From Crocinitomicaceae bacterium (GTDB lineage: Bacteria; Bacteroidota; Bacteroidia; Flavobacteriales_D; Sanyastnellaceae), in the NCBI GenBank assembly GCA_020848015.1, contig JADLBA010000009.1:1-11261 (forward strand): a stretch of DNA of 11,261 bases, written 5' to 3'. The notes under the pieces are model-generated. The model was not told the origin of the DNA, made no database searches, and saw only the letters and a list, made by a program, of their open reading frames with translations. Positions 1-6,240 of this stretch are shown here, piece by piece. Numbering within the stretch: position 1 is the first letter of the stretch; the number at the start of each line of letters is the position of its first letter. Position numbers and translations under genes: made by a program.

Positions 1-1049
1 CCGGTGCTATAAAATGGGGTCAACTCATCGTCGCGAGAATTGATTGTGTTTCCCGCATTGATAGGCTCACTCCATTCGCCGTTTTTTTCTCTGCTATACC
101 AAATATCCATTCCTCCTTCACCTCCCGCTCTGTCGGAAGAAAAAAACAAATAGGAAAAGCCCTGAATCACCGTAAAGCAGGGCATGGTGGTGTTGGCTGA
201 AGGGGCATTCAACCCGGCGACTTGCTCTGCTGAGAAAAGTGAACCCTCTTTTAGCATTGCTTTCCAAATGGAGCATAATCCGTTTTTCGGACAATAGGTA
301 AAATATACCTCGTCGTTTTGTCCGAAACTAAGATTAGCCATATTATCCCCCAAATTAGGAATATTAATAACAGCGGGATCCTTTGCTGCAGAGCCATCCC
401 ACGTTGCACTCATCATTGACCAAGCCTCCCTTTCCCCATCATTTCTATATGTCGAAAAATAGAAACGGTCGCCGAAAAGAAATGCAGCATTTTCTGATTC
501 TGCAGTGTTGACATTTTCTTCCAGCGGATGAAAGATGAGGCTGTCTGATACTGATTTATAATTGATTGCCCAGGTGCATGACTCTATTTCGCGCAGAGAT
601 TTTTCATACGTGTACTCGCCCTTTTTTTTGTGCTTTTTTGCGTACTTTTTAAAATTTCGCATTGCCTCCTCGTAATGGCCGTTATGTTTTTGCATCATCG
701 CTACCCAAAAGAGGCCTTCGGAAAAAAGTTTGCCACTGTCTTTTGAATACACTTTAGTAAATAGTTTTTCAGCGAGCAGGTAATCTTTGGAGAGCAGGGC
801 ACCTTTGGCATAATGCAATGTAGCCTCAAAATTTGTGGTATCAAGCTCGTAAGCCTGCTCATAAAGAGAAAAAGCTTCTGCTATTTTACCGGTGGCTTCC
901 GCTTCTTCACCCATCCGTATGAACTGTGCGGGGCGTTGGCTAAACAAAACAGCCGGCAGGGTGGTAGGAAAAAGAATGCAGACAATAAGCCTGATGATAT
1001 TTTTTTTCAGACTTTTCAAAAATTCCGGTGATTGATTCACTGATTTCAT
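1..1049 (-). CDS. TPR/PD40-repeat envelope protein (OmpA/PorE-type), N-terminal part, runs off the left edge
   Basis: I translated the minus strand from the ATG at 1049; 349 complete codons are visible with no stop. A basic N-terminus and a hydrophobic stretch (residues about 17-37, ending in VLFSQ) look like a signal peptide. Residues about 40-160 are helical and TPR-like (MGEEAEATGKIAEAFSLYEQAY, then a Lys-rich segment and an IESCTWA-type end). From about residue 175 beta-propeller PD40 repeats begin, the clearest being FFSSDRAGGEGGMDIWYS at 302-319 followed by WSEPINAGNTINS. In Bacteroidota this TPR-PD40 order is typical of periplasmic or outer-membrane proteins that often end in an OmpA peptidoglycan-binding domain, including the T9SS component PorE; that end lies outside the window. 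A TGA codon lies directly upstream of the ATG in frame, so this is the earliest possible start. It may be a PorE relative or a generic PD40/OmpA protein; I cannot tell without the C-terminus. Confidence 0.85.
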   Translation of the reverse strand, partial: MKSVNQSPEFLKSLKKNIIRLIVCILFPTTLPAVLFSQRPAQFIRMGEEAEATGKIAEAFSLYEQAYELDTTNFEATLHYAKGALLSKDYLLAEKLFTKVYSKDSGKLFSEGLFWVAMMQKHNGHYEEAMRNFKKYAKKHKKKGEYTYEKSLREIESCTWAINYKSVSDSLIFHPLEENVNTAESENAAFLFGDRFYFSTYRNDGEREAWSMMSATWDGSAAKDPAVINIPNLGDNMANLSFGQNDEVYFTYCPKNGLCSIWKAMLKEGSLFSAEQVAGLNAPSANTTMPCFTVIQGFSYLFFSSDRAGGEGGMDIWYSREKNGEWSEPINAGNTINSRDDELTPFYST

Positions 1050-1086
1050 TCAACTTCGCCGGTGAAATTACTGAATTTAATGCAAT

Positions 1087-2211
1087 ATGAAGATAGGAAT
1101 CATTGGAGCAGGAGCGATGGGAAGTGGTATTGCCCAAGTGGCTGCCAATGCCGGCAATGAAGTGGTGCTTTGCGACAGTCAGCCCCCGGCATTGGAAAAA
1201 TCACGGGCGCAACTTGTATCGAGTCTTGGAAAATTAGTGGAAAAGAATAAAATGAGCAGGGAAGCAGCGGAGCACATTTCCGGTAAAATTCATTATAATA
1301 GTGATATAGAATCATTATCGCAGAGCGATTGGGTGATTGAGGCGATTGTAGAAGACCTCACTGTCAAAAAAAGTATTTTTTCGTCAATAGAGAAATGGGT
1401 GAGTCCTTCCTGTGTGCTTGCTTCCAATACGTCAAGTCTTTCGATCACTGCCATTGCAGCCGCTTGTGAATATAACGAGAGAGTGATCGGAATTCATTTT
1501 TTCAATCCGGCTCCGCTTATGCCATTAGTAGAGATCATTCCTGGTCTGCAAACTGCCCATAACCTGCCAGATATTTGCAAAAAGACGCTCGCGTCGTGGG
1601 GCAAGAATCCGGTAATTGCAAAAGATACTCCTGGCTTTATTGTCAATCGCATTGCACGTCCTTTTTATGGTGAGGCGCTACGCATTTACGAAGAGGGAAT
1701 TGCTGATATTTCAACCATTGATGCAGCGATGCGCGACCAGGGCTTCCGTCTCGGCCCCTTTGAGCTTATGGATATGATCGGCAATGATGTAAACTATGCT
1801 GTGACCGAAAGTGTATTTGCAGCCTTCTATTTTGATCCCAGATTTCGCCCATCGTTGACGCAAAAAAGAATGGTCGAGGCCGGATGGTTAGGGAAAAAAT
1901 CAGGGCGAGGCTTTTATATGTACCAGGGAATTGAAACTCATCCCAAGCCTTCCGGCGATACAGGGTTGAGAAAAAAAATCAGCAGTAGAATCATCGCTAT
2001 GTTGATCAACGAAGCGTATGATGCGCTATATCTTGGCATTGCCGGTGAAGAGGATATAGATATGGCTATGACAAAAGGGGTGAATTATCCAAAAGGTCTT
2101 ATAAAGTGGGGGAGAGAAATAGGGATCGGAATTGTAGTAGAGCAACTCGATGCCCTATACAAAACCTACAGGGAAGACCGTTACCGTTGCAGCCCGATCA
2201 TGCGGATATAG
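1087..2211 (+). CDS. 3-hydroxyacyl-CoA dehydrogenase, NAD-dependent
   Basis: 374 residues. It oxidises L-3-hydroxyacyl-CoA to 3-ketoacyl-CoA with NAD+, as in beta-oxidation, phenylacetate breakdown (PaaH) or butanoyl-CoA metabolism; it is cytosolic. The Rossmann domain starts at residue 1 with GAGAMGSG (7-14) and an acidic Asp30 at the end of beta-2 for the NAD ribose. Catalytic-site motifs are ASNTSSLS (112-119), GIHFFNP with His137 (135-141), Glu149 in LVEII and Asn187 in GFIVNRI. The first C-terminal helical domain carries FRLGPFELMDMIGND (220-234) and GWLGKKSGRGFYMY (266-279). A second, short C-terminal domain (about 295-374) carries DIDMAMTKGVNYPKG and ends in RYRCSPIMR, where the family usually has RYRPSPLLR. 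All key residues are present, so it should be active. The exact substrate chain length cannot be read from the sequence. It stands alone, with no thiolase or enoyl-CoA hydratase beside it. Confidence 0.95.
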   Translation: MKIGIIGAGAMGSGIAQVAANAGNEVVLCDSQPPALEKSRAQLVSSLGKLVEKNKMSREAAEHISGKIHYNSDIESLSQSDWVIEAIVEDLTVKKSIFSSIEKWVSPSCVLASNTSSLSITAIAAACEYNERVIGIHFFNPAPLMPLVEIIPGLQTAHNLPDICKKTLASWGKNPVIAKDTPGFIVNRIARPFYGEALRIYEEGIADISTIDAAMRDQGFRLGPFELMDMIGNDVNYAVTESVFAAFYFDPRFRPSLTQKRMVEAGWLGKKSGRGFYMYQGIETHPKPSGDTGLRKKISSRIIAMLINEAYDALYLGIAGEEDIDMAMTKGVNYPKGLIKWGREIGIGIVVEQLDALYKTYREDRYRCSPIMRI

Positions 2212-2294
2212 CTTACCGACCACTAAGTAATATGGTTGAATGGAAGCGGTCTGTGGCAATATTTTTCATTTTTTCTATTGAAAAAGGATTCAAT

Positions 2295-2327
2295 TTTGTT
2301 GGAAATGGACTTATCTTAGTACTTTTG
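2295..2327 (+). promoter_or_regulatory. Bacteroidota-type promoter for the DUF3276 gene
   Basis: TTTG at 2295-2298 and TACTTTTG at 2320-2327 match the -33 (TTTG) and -7 (TAnnTTTG) elements of the Bacteroidota primary sigma factor, with 21 bp between them. Transcription would begin about 5-8 bases after 2327, giving a leader of roughly 30 bases before the ATG at 2366. That leader is A/T-rich and has no Shine-Dalgarno sequence, which is normal in this phylum. This is the best promoter match I found in the window. Confidence 0.6.
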
Positions 2328-2365
2328 GGGAAAAGACTACCTTTAATTAACCAATTAACTGACCA

Positions 2366-2767
2366 ATGGGTGAAGGAAACAATTACCGGGATGATGTATT
2401 TTCTACTTCCGTGCGCGCCGGAAAGAGAACGTATTTTTTCGATGTCAAAGCGACACGCGGAAATGATTTGTTTATGACCATTACCGAAAGTAAGAGAGCC
2501 GGAATGGATGAAAACGGTCATCTCAACTTTGAAAAACATAAGATTTTTCTTTACAAAGAAGATTTTGACAAATTTATCGCTGGTTTGAAAGATGCCATTG
2601 ATCACATCAAGCATTTGCAGGAGAGCGGAGAATATCGTTCGATGGAAAATGAACGCCGGCCTTACCAGAGCGAAGATGCTACTCAACCTATTAAAGAAGA
2701 GAGCAAAGGGGATGGTGGCAGCGAGGTGAAAGGATCTGCTAACGAAGTGAGTTTTGACGATCTTTGA
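2366..2767 (+). CDS. DUF3276 / PUR-domain nucleic-acid-binding protein
   Basis: 133 residues. The core (about 8-86) matches the Bacteroidota DUF3276 family, a single-repeat version of the PUR-alpha fold: VRAGKRTYFFDVKATRGND (16-34), then a second strand set with ITESKR (39-44) and FEKHKIFLYKEDFDKF (55-70), then one long helix. Relatives with this fold bind single-stranded DNA and RNA, but the role of the family in Bacteroidota is not settled. From about residue 90 the chain becomes hydrophilic, charged and Gly/Ser-rich, and ends in SFDDL. The layout of binding domain, loose linker and short acidic tip resembles that of single-stranded DNA-binding protein, though the tip sequence is not the same. 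The ATG at 2366 follows the promoter at 2295-2327, and the gene appears to be transcribed separately from the dehydrogenase before it. Confidence 0.9.
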   Translation: MGEGNNYRDDVFSTSVRAGKRTYFFDVKATRGNDLFMTITESKRAGMDENGHLNFEKHKIFLYKEDFDKFIAGLKDAIDHIKHLQESGEYRSMENERRPYQSEDATQPIKEESKGDGGSEVKGSANEVSFDDL

Positions 2768-2869
2768 TTCCGGTAGATGATATTATTCTCCATTTAATTT
2801 CTTGAGTCTTCTGATCTGCTAATTCAGCGGATATTTACTCTTTGCATTTTGCTTCCTGAAGAATTGCTC

Positions 2870-3580
2870 ATGCCCGATCAGAAAGGAAAACTTTTCCTGT
2901 TGCCCAATACGCTGGGGGGAAGCGCTGATTTTACTGTACCACCGGCTGCTTCTGCGATTGTAAAAAATATTGATCATTTTATTGTCGAAGAGTTGCGCAG
3001 TGCGCGCCGGCTTCTTCGCGCCATTGAATATAAAAAGAATTTTGAGGAAGTAGAGTTCTTCCTGCTGAATGAACATTCGAATGACGATTCGATTGATCTA
3101 TTGCTACACCCTGCACTTGAAGGAAATGATATAGGGTTGCTCAGCGAAGCAGGAAGCCCCTGCATTGCTGACCCAGGAAGCGCAGTAGTAAGAGAGGCAC
3201 ATAAGAATAATATAAAAGTAGTACCGCTCTGTGGTGCCTCTTCTATTTTGCTCGCGCTGATCTCCAGTGGTTTGAACGGTCAGAATTTTGCGTTCACCGG
3301 TTATTTGCCAAAGGACAAAGCCGAACGGGTAAAGCGCGTTAAACAACTGGAACAATCAGCATTGACACATCACCAGACACAAGTATTCATGGATGCTCCC
3401 TACCGCAATGACCAGGTGCTGGGTGATATGCTTTCCGTACTGCGACCGGATACTCTGCTCTGTATTGCCGCTGATATTACTTGTGAAAATGAATACATTC
3501 GAATGATGAGCATTCGCGAGTGGAAAGAAAATATTCCCCAACTGCACAAACGCCCAGTCATGTTTGTGCTTGGAAAATAA
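2870..3580 (+). CDS. RsmI-like SAM-dependent methyltransferase (tetrapyrrole methylase superfamily), short form
   Basis: 236 residues from the ATG at 2870. The frame can be extended to a TTG at 2849, but that adds only seven residues before the family's natural start (KGKLFLLPNTLG), so I prefer the ATG. The fold is that of tetrapyrrole methylases. LLSEAGSPCIADPGSAVV (about 90-107) corresponds to the SDAGTPxISDPG motif of RsmI, which 2'-O-methylates C1402 of 16S rRNA. VVPLCGASS (117-125), FTGYLPK (142-148) and MDAPYRN (174-180) match the later SAM-site motifs. Two points differ from true RsmI. The EDTRxTxxLL motif reads EELRSARRLL (40-49), and the C-terminal helical domain is missing (RsmI is usually about 280 residues). 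Bacteroidota often carry such a short paralogue besides RsmI, so the substrate may be another rRNA site or something else. It ends 5 bp before the DUF3810 gene and is probably co-transcribed with it. Confidence 0.85.
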   Translation: MPDQKGKLFLLPNTLGGSADFTVPPAASAIVKNIDHFIVEELRSARRLLRAIEYKKNFEEVEFFLLNEHSNDDSIDLLLHPALEGNDIGLLSEAGSPCIADPGSAVVREAHKNNIKVVPLCGASSILLALISSGLNGQNFAFTGYLPKDKAERVKRVKQLEQSALTHHQTQVFMDAPYRNDQVLGDMLSVLRPDTLLCIAADITCENEYIRMMSIREWKENIPQLHKRPVMFVLGK

Positions 3581-3585
3581 ACTGA

Positions 3586-4629
3586 ATGAAGGAATGGATT
3601 ATCAAGCATAAGCATCTTTCTGCTTTCCTTTTTACAGCGACGGCAGCACTGCTCTTTTTTCTTTTTCCGGCGATAGCTGATATGGTGTATCGGCGTTTCC
3701 TGTTTCAGGCTTTCAGGATAGGTTGGGATTATACCATCGGTTTTTTGCCCTACCCTAAGATCATTGTGCTACTTTTTGCCCTCCTGCTGCTTATCGCGCG
3801 AACCCTCTGGAAAAATCGCAGGGACTGGAAAAAATCGGGAAATTCACTACTGAAGTTTCTGCATATTCTATTGCTATTATTTTTTTGGATGTGGGGGTTC
3901 AATTACCTCTGCCCCGCATTGCTTAATCAACCGGAAAACCCTGCAATGAAGGAAAATGACTATTATTCTGCCGGACTTTCTGCTGCGGATCAATGCGGGG
4001 TTCTTCGAAAAAAAATAGCTCACCATGAAATAAAAGACAACCCATTGCAGGAAAACGTGATCAGGCAAGCGGTAGAATCATTTCTTTCATCGAGAAACTG
4101 GCCGGTTTTGGGAAGAGTGCGATGCCGTGCGGATCATCCATTTTTACTGATGCGGAGAGTGGGAATATCCGGTATATATATCCCCATGGCAGGAGAGGGC
4201 TATACCAGTAGCACATTTTTATCTGTATCAAAAGTGTTCATCATGGCGCATGAAATGGCACACGGATATGGTATTACCGGCGAGGGGGAAGCAGACTTTG
4301 TTGCCTATATGGCGCTTAAAAGCTATCAGGGCGAAGGAGAAAATTACCTTCATTTTGCTGCAGAACTTGAGTTGCTACGCAGCGTAAGAAGCAATCTTTG
4401 GCATATCAATCAGTCGCTGCGCGAAATGCTGATAGAAGCAACTGACAGCACGGTGAATACCGATATAAATTCCATCAAGACAAATCAATTTTCGTATAAA
4501 GAATTTTTTCCCGGTGCAGGTGAAAAAGTCAACGACACGTATCTCAAAGCGATGGGCGTAAATGATGGAATAAAAAATTACGATCGTTTCGTTGAAATGG
4601 TCTGGCGAGAGCGCAATTCTCTGCGGTGA
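3586..4629 (+). CDS. DUF3810 family membrane protein with zinc-metallopeptidase motif
   Basis: 347 residues. Three hydrophobic segments lie at about 13-32, 56-72 and 88-108; the last ends in WMWGFNYLCP, typical of DUF3810. The rest (about 120-347) is soluble and carries HEMAH (222-226), an HExxH zinc site, followed by GEGEADFVAY (232-241), where Glu235 is placed to be the third ligand, as in gluzincins. The signature looks catalytically complete, so a membrane-bound peptidase is likely, but no substrate is known for the family as far as I recall. The extracytoplasmic or cytoplasmic side of the peptidase domain cannot be fixed from the sequence. The start ATG lies 5 bp after the stop of the RsmI-like gene, which points to translational coupling and a two-gene operon. 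It faces a convergent small gene with only 21 bp between the stops. Confidence 0.88.
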   Translation: MKEWIIKHKHLSAFLFTATAALLFFLFPAIADMVYRRFLFQAFRIGWDYTIGFLPYPKIIVLLFALLLLIARTLWKNRRDWKKSGNSLLKFLHILLLLFFWMWGFNYLCPALLNQPENPAMKENDYYSAGLSAADQCGVLRKKIAHHEIKDNPLQENVIRQAVESFLSSRNWPVLGRVRCRADHPFLLMRRVGISGIYIPMAGEGYTSSTFLSVSKVFIMAHEMAHGYGITGEGEADFVAYMALKSYQGEGENYLHFAAELELLRSVRSNLWHINQSLREMLIEATDSTVNTDINSIKTNQFSYKEFFPGAGEKVNDTYLKAMGVNDGIKNYDRFVEMVWRERNSLR

Positions 4630-4650
4630 TCATTTTTTCCCTTTGATGAC

Positions 4651-5064
4651 TTAGGGCATTACCTTGACAAAAGTGGCCTTTCCGTTGCCACAAGAAGAAC
4701 TTTTATAACTACAGGAGTATTGCTTTTCATCGCAGGAATTGATCACAACCTTGATCACTTCATTTTTTTTGAGACATCCTGTCGGTTCCATACCACTTTT
4801 ATAGACCAGCCAGTATTCGTTCTCATACACCCAGCGGACTTTCATCACTATTTTACTTCCGTCTTTCAGCCCTGTCTCTACCTGTTTATGCTTAGTTCGG
4901 GTGATTATTGTATTTTCAAGATCGTCTTGATAGCGATAGGTACCGGTATGATGTTTTTGTCCGCAACTCATCTCCTCTTTTTTTTCTTCTTTCTTTTCAT
5001 CCTGTGAAAAAAGAGGAACGAAAACCATTGTTAAAATTGACAGGAGCCATAATTTTAGAATCAT
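4651..5064 (-). CDS. Small secreted cysteine-containing protein, function unknown
   Basis: 137 residues. Residues 1-20 form a signal peptide (hydrophobic, ending LFSQ before DEKK). No lipobox cysteine is placed for lipidation, so it should be released to the periplasm or beyond. A short, highly charged Glu/Lys run (22-31) follows. The rest has five cysteines (34, 97, 111, 118, 125), three of them close together near the C-terminus. The spacing of HTGTYRY (39-45), NTIITRTKHKQVE (51-63) and VRWVYENEYWLVY (76-88) resembles, from memory, a family of small Bacteroidota envelope proteins with an FxTGxFxY..TxIxRxxxxQxE..VxWxxxxxYxL pattern. That match is an inference. A TAnnTTTG element lies 75 bases upstream. 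No function can be assigned. Confidence 0.8.
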   Translation of the reverse strand: MILKLWLLSILTMVFVPLFSQDEKKEEKKEEMSCGQKHHTGTYRYQDDLENTIITRTKHKQVETGLKDGSKIVMKVRWVYENEYWLVYKSGMEPTGCLKKNEVIKVVINSCDEKQYSCSYKSSSCGNGKATFVKVMP

Positions 5065-5138
5065 ATTTTTTTCTGCTGTTTGAGTATTTTTTTAGAAAGG
5101 AAAGTATGAATTACAGGCAGTACTGATTATTCCTATTT

Positions 5139-5146
5139 CAAAGATA
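5139..5146 (-). promoter_or_regulatory. Possible -7 element for the small secreted protein gene at 4651-5064
   Basis: Read on the minus strand, 5146-5139 is TATCTTTG, an exact TAnnTTTG match. It lies 75 bases upstream of the ATG at 5064. I see no TTG or TTTG at the expected distance of about 19-22 bases further upstream, so this is only half a promoter. Confidence 0.3.
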
Positions 5147-5282
5147 GCGATCGGGAACTGCTGACGCACATTCCTTCGTTTTTTCAAACGCTTCTGCAGG
5201 AGGTGAAGTTTAGAATATGATCTCTAAGGATGACTGTGTGAAGCAGAATAGGGGTTTGCAAAAGCAGACACTCTTTGCTCTT

Positions 5283-5314
5283 GTGGACGATCCTCCACGA
5301 TATATAATTATATC
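5283..5314. repeat. Two adjacent interrupted palindromes
   Basis: The first is GTGGA (5283-5287) and TCCAC (5294-5298) around a central GATC flanked by single mismatched C bases. Directly next to it is GATATA (5299-5304), TAAT, TATATC (5309-5314). They sit 13 bases past the stop of the minus-strand gene at 5328-5774. Neither is followed by a T-run on the minus strand, so they do not look like a standard intrinsic terminator. They could form RNA hairpins at the 3' end of that transcript or be protein-binding sites. Confidence 0.4.
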
Positions 5315-5327
5315 CTCGACCAGACGA

Positions 5328-5774
5328 CTACTCCACCAAGAATTCCAGCACAGAGATATACTGCACATTCGATCCTGCTGCCAGCACGGTTCCTTCCGGT
5401 AGCCATATTGGCGAGTCGAAAATAGAATGTACCGCAACAGAGGTAGAAAGTGGGCGAGCAGAGAGATCTGAATAGCTGTTGTTCGATGTGGCCTTTGAAG
5501 AAATAGCACGGATTGAGTTGCCATTGACCCAAATAATGCATTCCGAAGTAGCCACCTGAGTACTATTGTTTCCGACGGGGTTGGGAACAGTGGCAATTAC
5601 ATTCGTACTGGGAAGTATATTTTCAATTTTCCAAATTTTTCCTGCTGCCAATGTGGTTGGAGTGCTTTCAATGAGAAGTGCCTGATTAAATACCAGTGTA
5701 TGCCCTGATTGAGCTTCGGCATTCAACGAAAAAAGGCAAGCGAGCAGGATAGAAAAGCATAGTGATTTTTTCAT
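5328..5774 (-). CDS. Small secreted beta-rich protein, function unknown
   Basis: 148 residues from the ATG at 5774. The frame stays open to 5867, but the start at 5774 places a textbook signal peptide (MKKSLCFSILLACLF, ending NAEAQ at 22) at the N-terminus, so I reject the longer form. The mature part is Ser/Thr/Asn/Val-rich without cysteines apart from one, and is predicted by eye to be beta-structured: GKIWKIENIL (45-54), SECIIWVNGN (77-86), and a C-terminal IWLPEGTVLAAGSNVQYISV (123-142) that ends in LEF. I recall similar short secreted proteins in Bacteroidota whose ends share the PxGTxLxxxxNVxxISVxEF pattern, but know no function. There is no T9SS sorting domain. The frame ends in TAG, and the protein's natural-looking end shows that TAG is a real stop in this genome. 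Confidence 0.8.
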   Translation of the reverse strand: MKKSLCFSILLACLFSLNAEAQSGHTLVFNQALLIESTPTTLAAGKIWKIENILPSTNVIATVPNPVGNNSTQVATSECIIWVNGNSIRAISSKATSNNSYSDLSARPLSTSVAVHSIFDSPIWLPEGTVLAAGSNVQYISVLEFLVE

Positions 5775-6240
5775 GTCAATTTTAGTTAAGGGTACTGAAA
5801 ATAAAAAAAGATAAGTTCTAAAAATCCAAATTTTCTGTTCTAATTTAAAAAATGCATTAGAACCCACAAACTGATTTTTAATAATTGTAGCTAATGTAAA
5901 ATATTTTGAGCGAATATTTCATTCAAAATCTCATTTTTTGCCTTGTGCTCTCTACCCGGATATATCATCCATATCCGACAGCAGAAAAATTCGGGGACAA
6001 AATTCCCGTGCTGATTCAGTGTTTAGGGCACGATATTGTAAAAAAAAAATAGTTCAACAAACAGAGAGGATTTTACCAATCATTTCTTACTTTTCCCACA
6101 CGTAAGGTCGCTTGACGTAAATCTGCTTCGCAGCGGAGAATTGCGTGGAGTGGCAATGATGTCTAAACAAGTTCATATTAACCCTGCATTGCCGGGAGAG
6201 ATGTGAGTGAGCTGTCGGCGGTGCACAAAACCTTTAGGTT
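5775..6240. other. 466-bp intergenic region between divergent genes
   Basis: This is A/T-rich DNA between the small secreted protein gene (minus) and the EF-G paralogue (plus), so it must hold both promoters. I find no exact TTTG plus TAnnTTTG pair. The nearest for the plus strand is TACTTTTC at 6089-6096, one base off the -7 element. The middle carries two neighbouring stem-loops (5957-5977 and 5979-6013). Closer to the EF-G gene are a small hairpin CTGC-ttc-GCAG (6123-6133) and a 16-codon reading frame (6156-6206). Confidence 0.6.
5957..6013. repeat. Two adjacent stem-loops in the intergenic region
   Basis: Stem-loop one has perfect 7-bp arms, CGGATAT (5957-5963) and ATATCCG (5971-5977), around a 7-base loop. 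Stem-loop two has CGGGGA (5992-5997) and TTCCCG (6003-6008), with one G-T pair, around the loop CAAAA. It extends across an 8-base bulge by CAGCA (5979-5983) and TGCTG (6009-6013). Only one base separates the two. They could belong to a structured leader RNA of the EF-G gene or be regulator sites. No strand can be chosen. Confidence 0.4.

Noticed and set aside
2106..2686. Open frames on both strands across the dehydrogenase end, the gap and the DUF3276 gene
   Set aside because: Their translations look like no protein family, and they overlap two confidently identified genes in other frames.
2836..2844. TACTCTTTG as the -7 element of the methyltransferase/DUF3810 operon
   Set aside because: It has three bases between TA and TTTG where the consensus has two, and no -33 element lies at the right distance.
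2849..2869. TTG start for the RsmI-like gene
   Set aside because: It adds seven residues that the family does not have, and an ATG lies at 2870 just before the first conserved strand.
5217..5402. 61-codon plus-strand frame preceded by AGGAGGTGA
   Set aside because: The purine run is a good Shine-Dalgarno match, but the frame overlaps the end of the secreted protein gene antisense, the palindromes fall inside it, and the product has no recognisable features.
5775..5867. N-terminal extension of the small secreted protein to 5867
   Set aside because: It would bury a textbook signal peptide that starts at the ATG at 5774.
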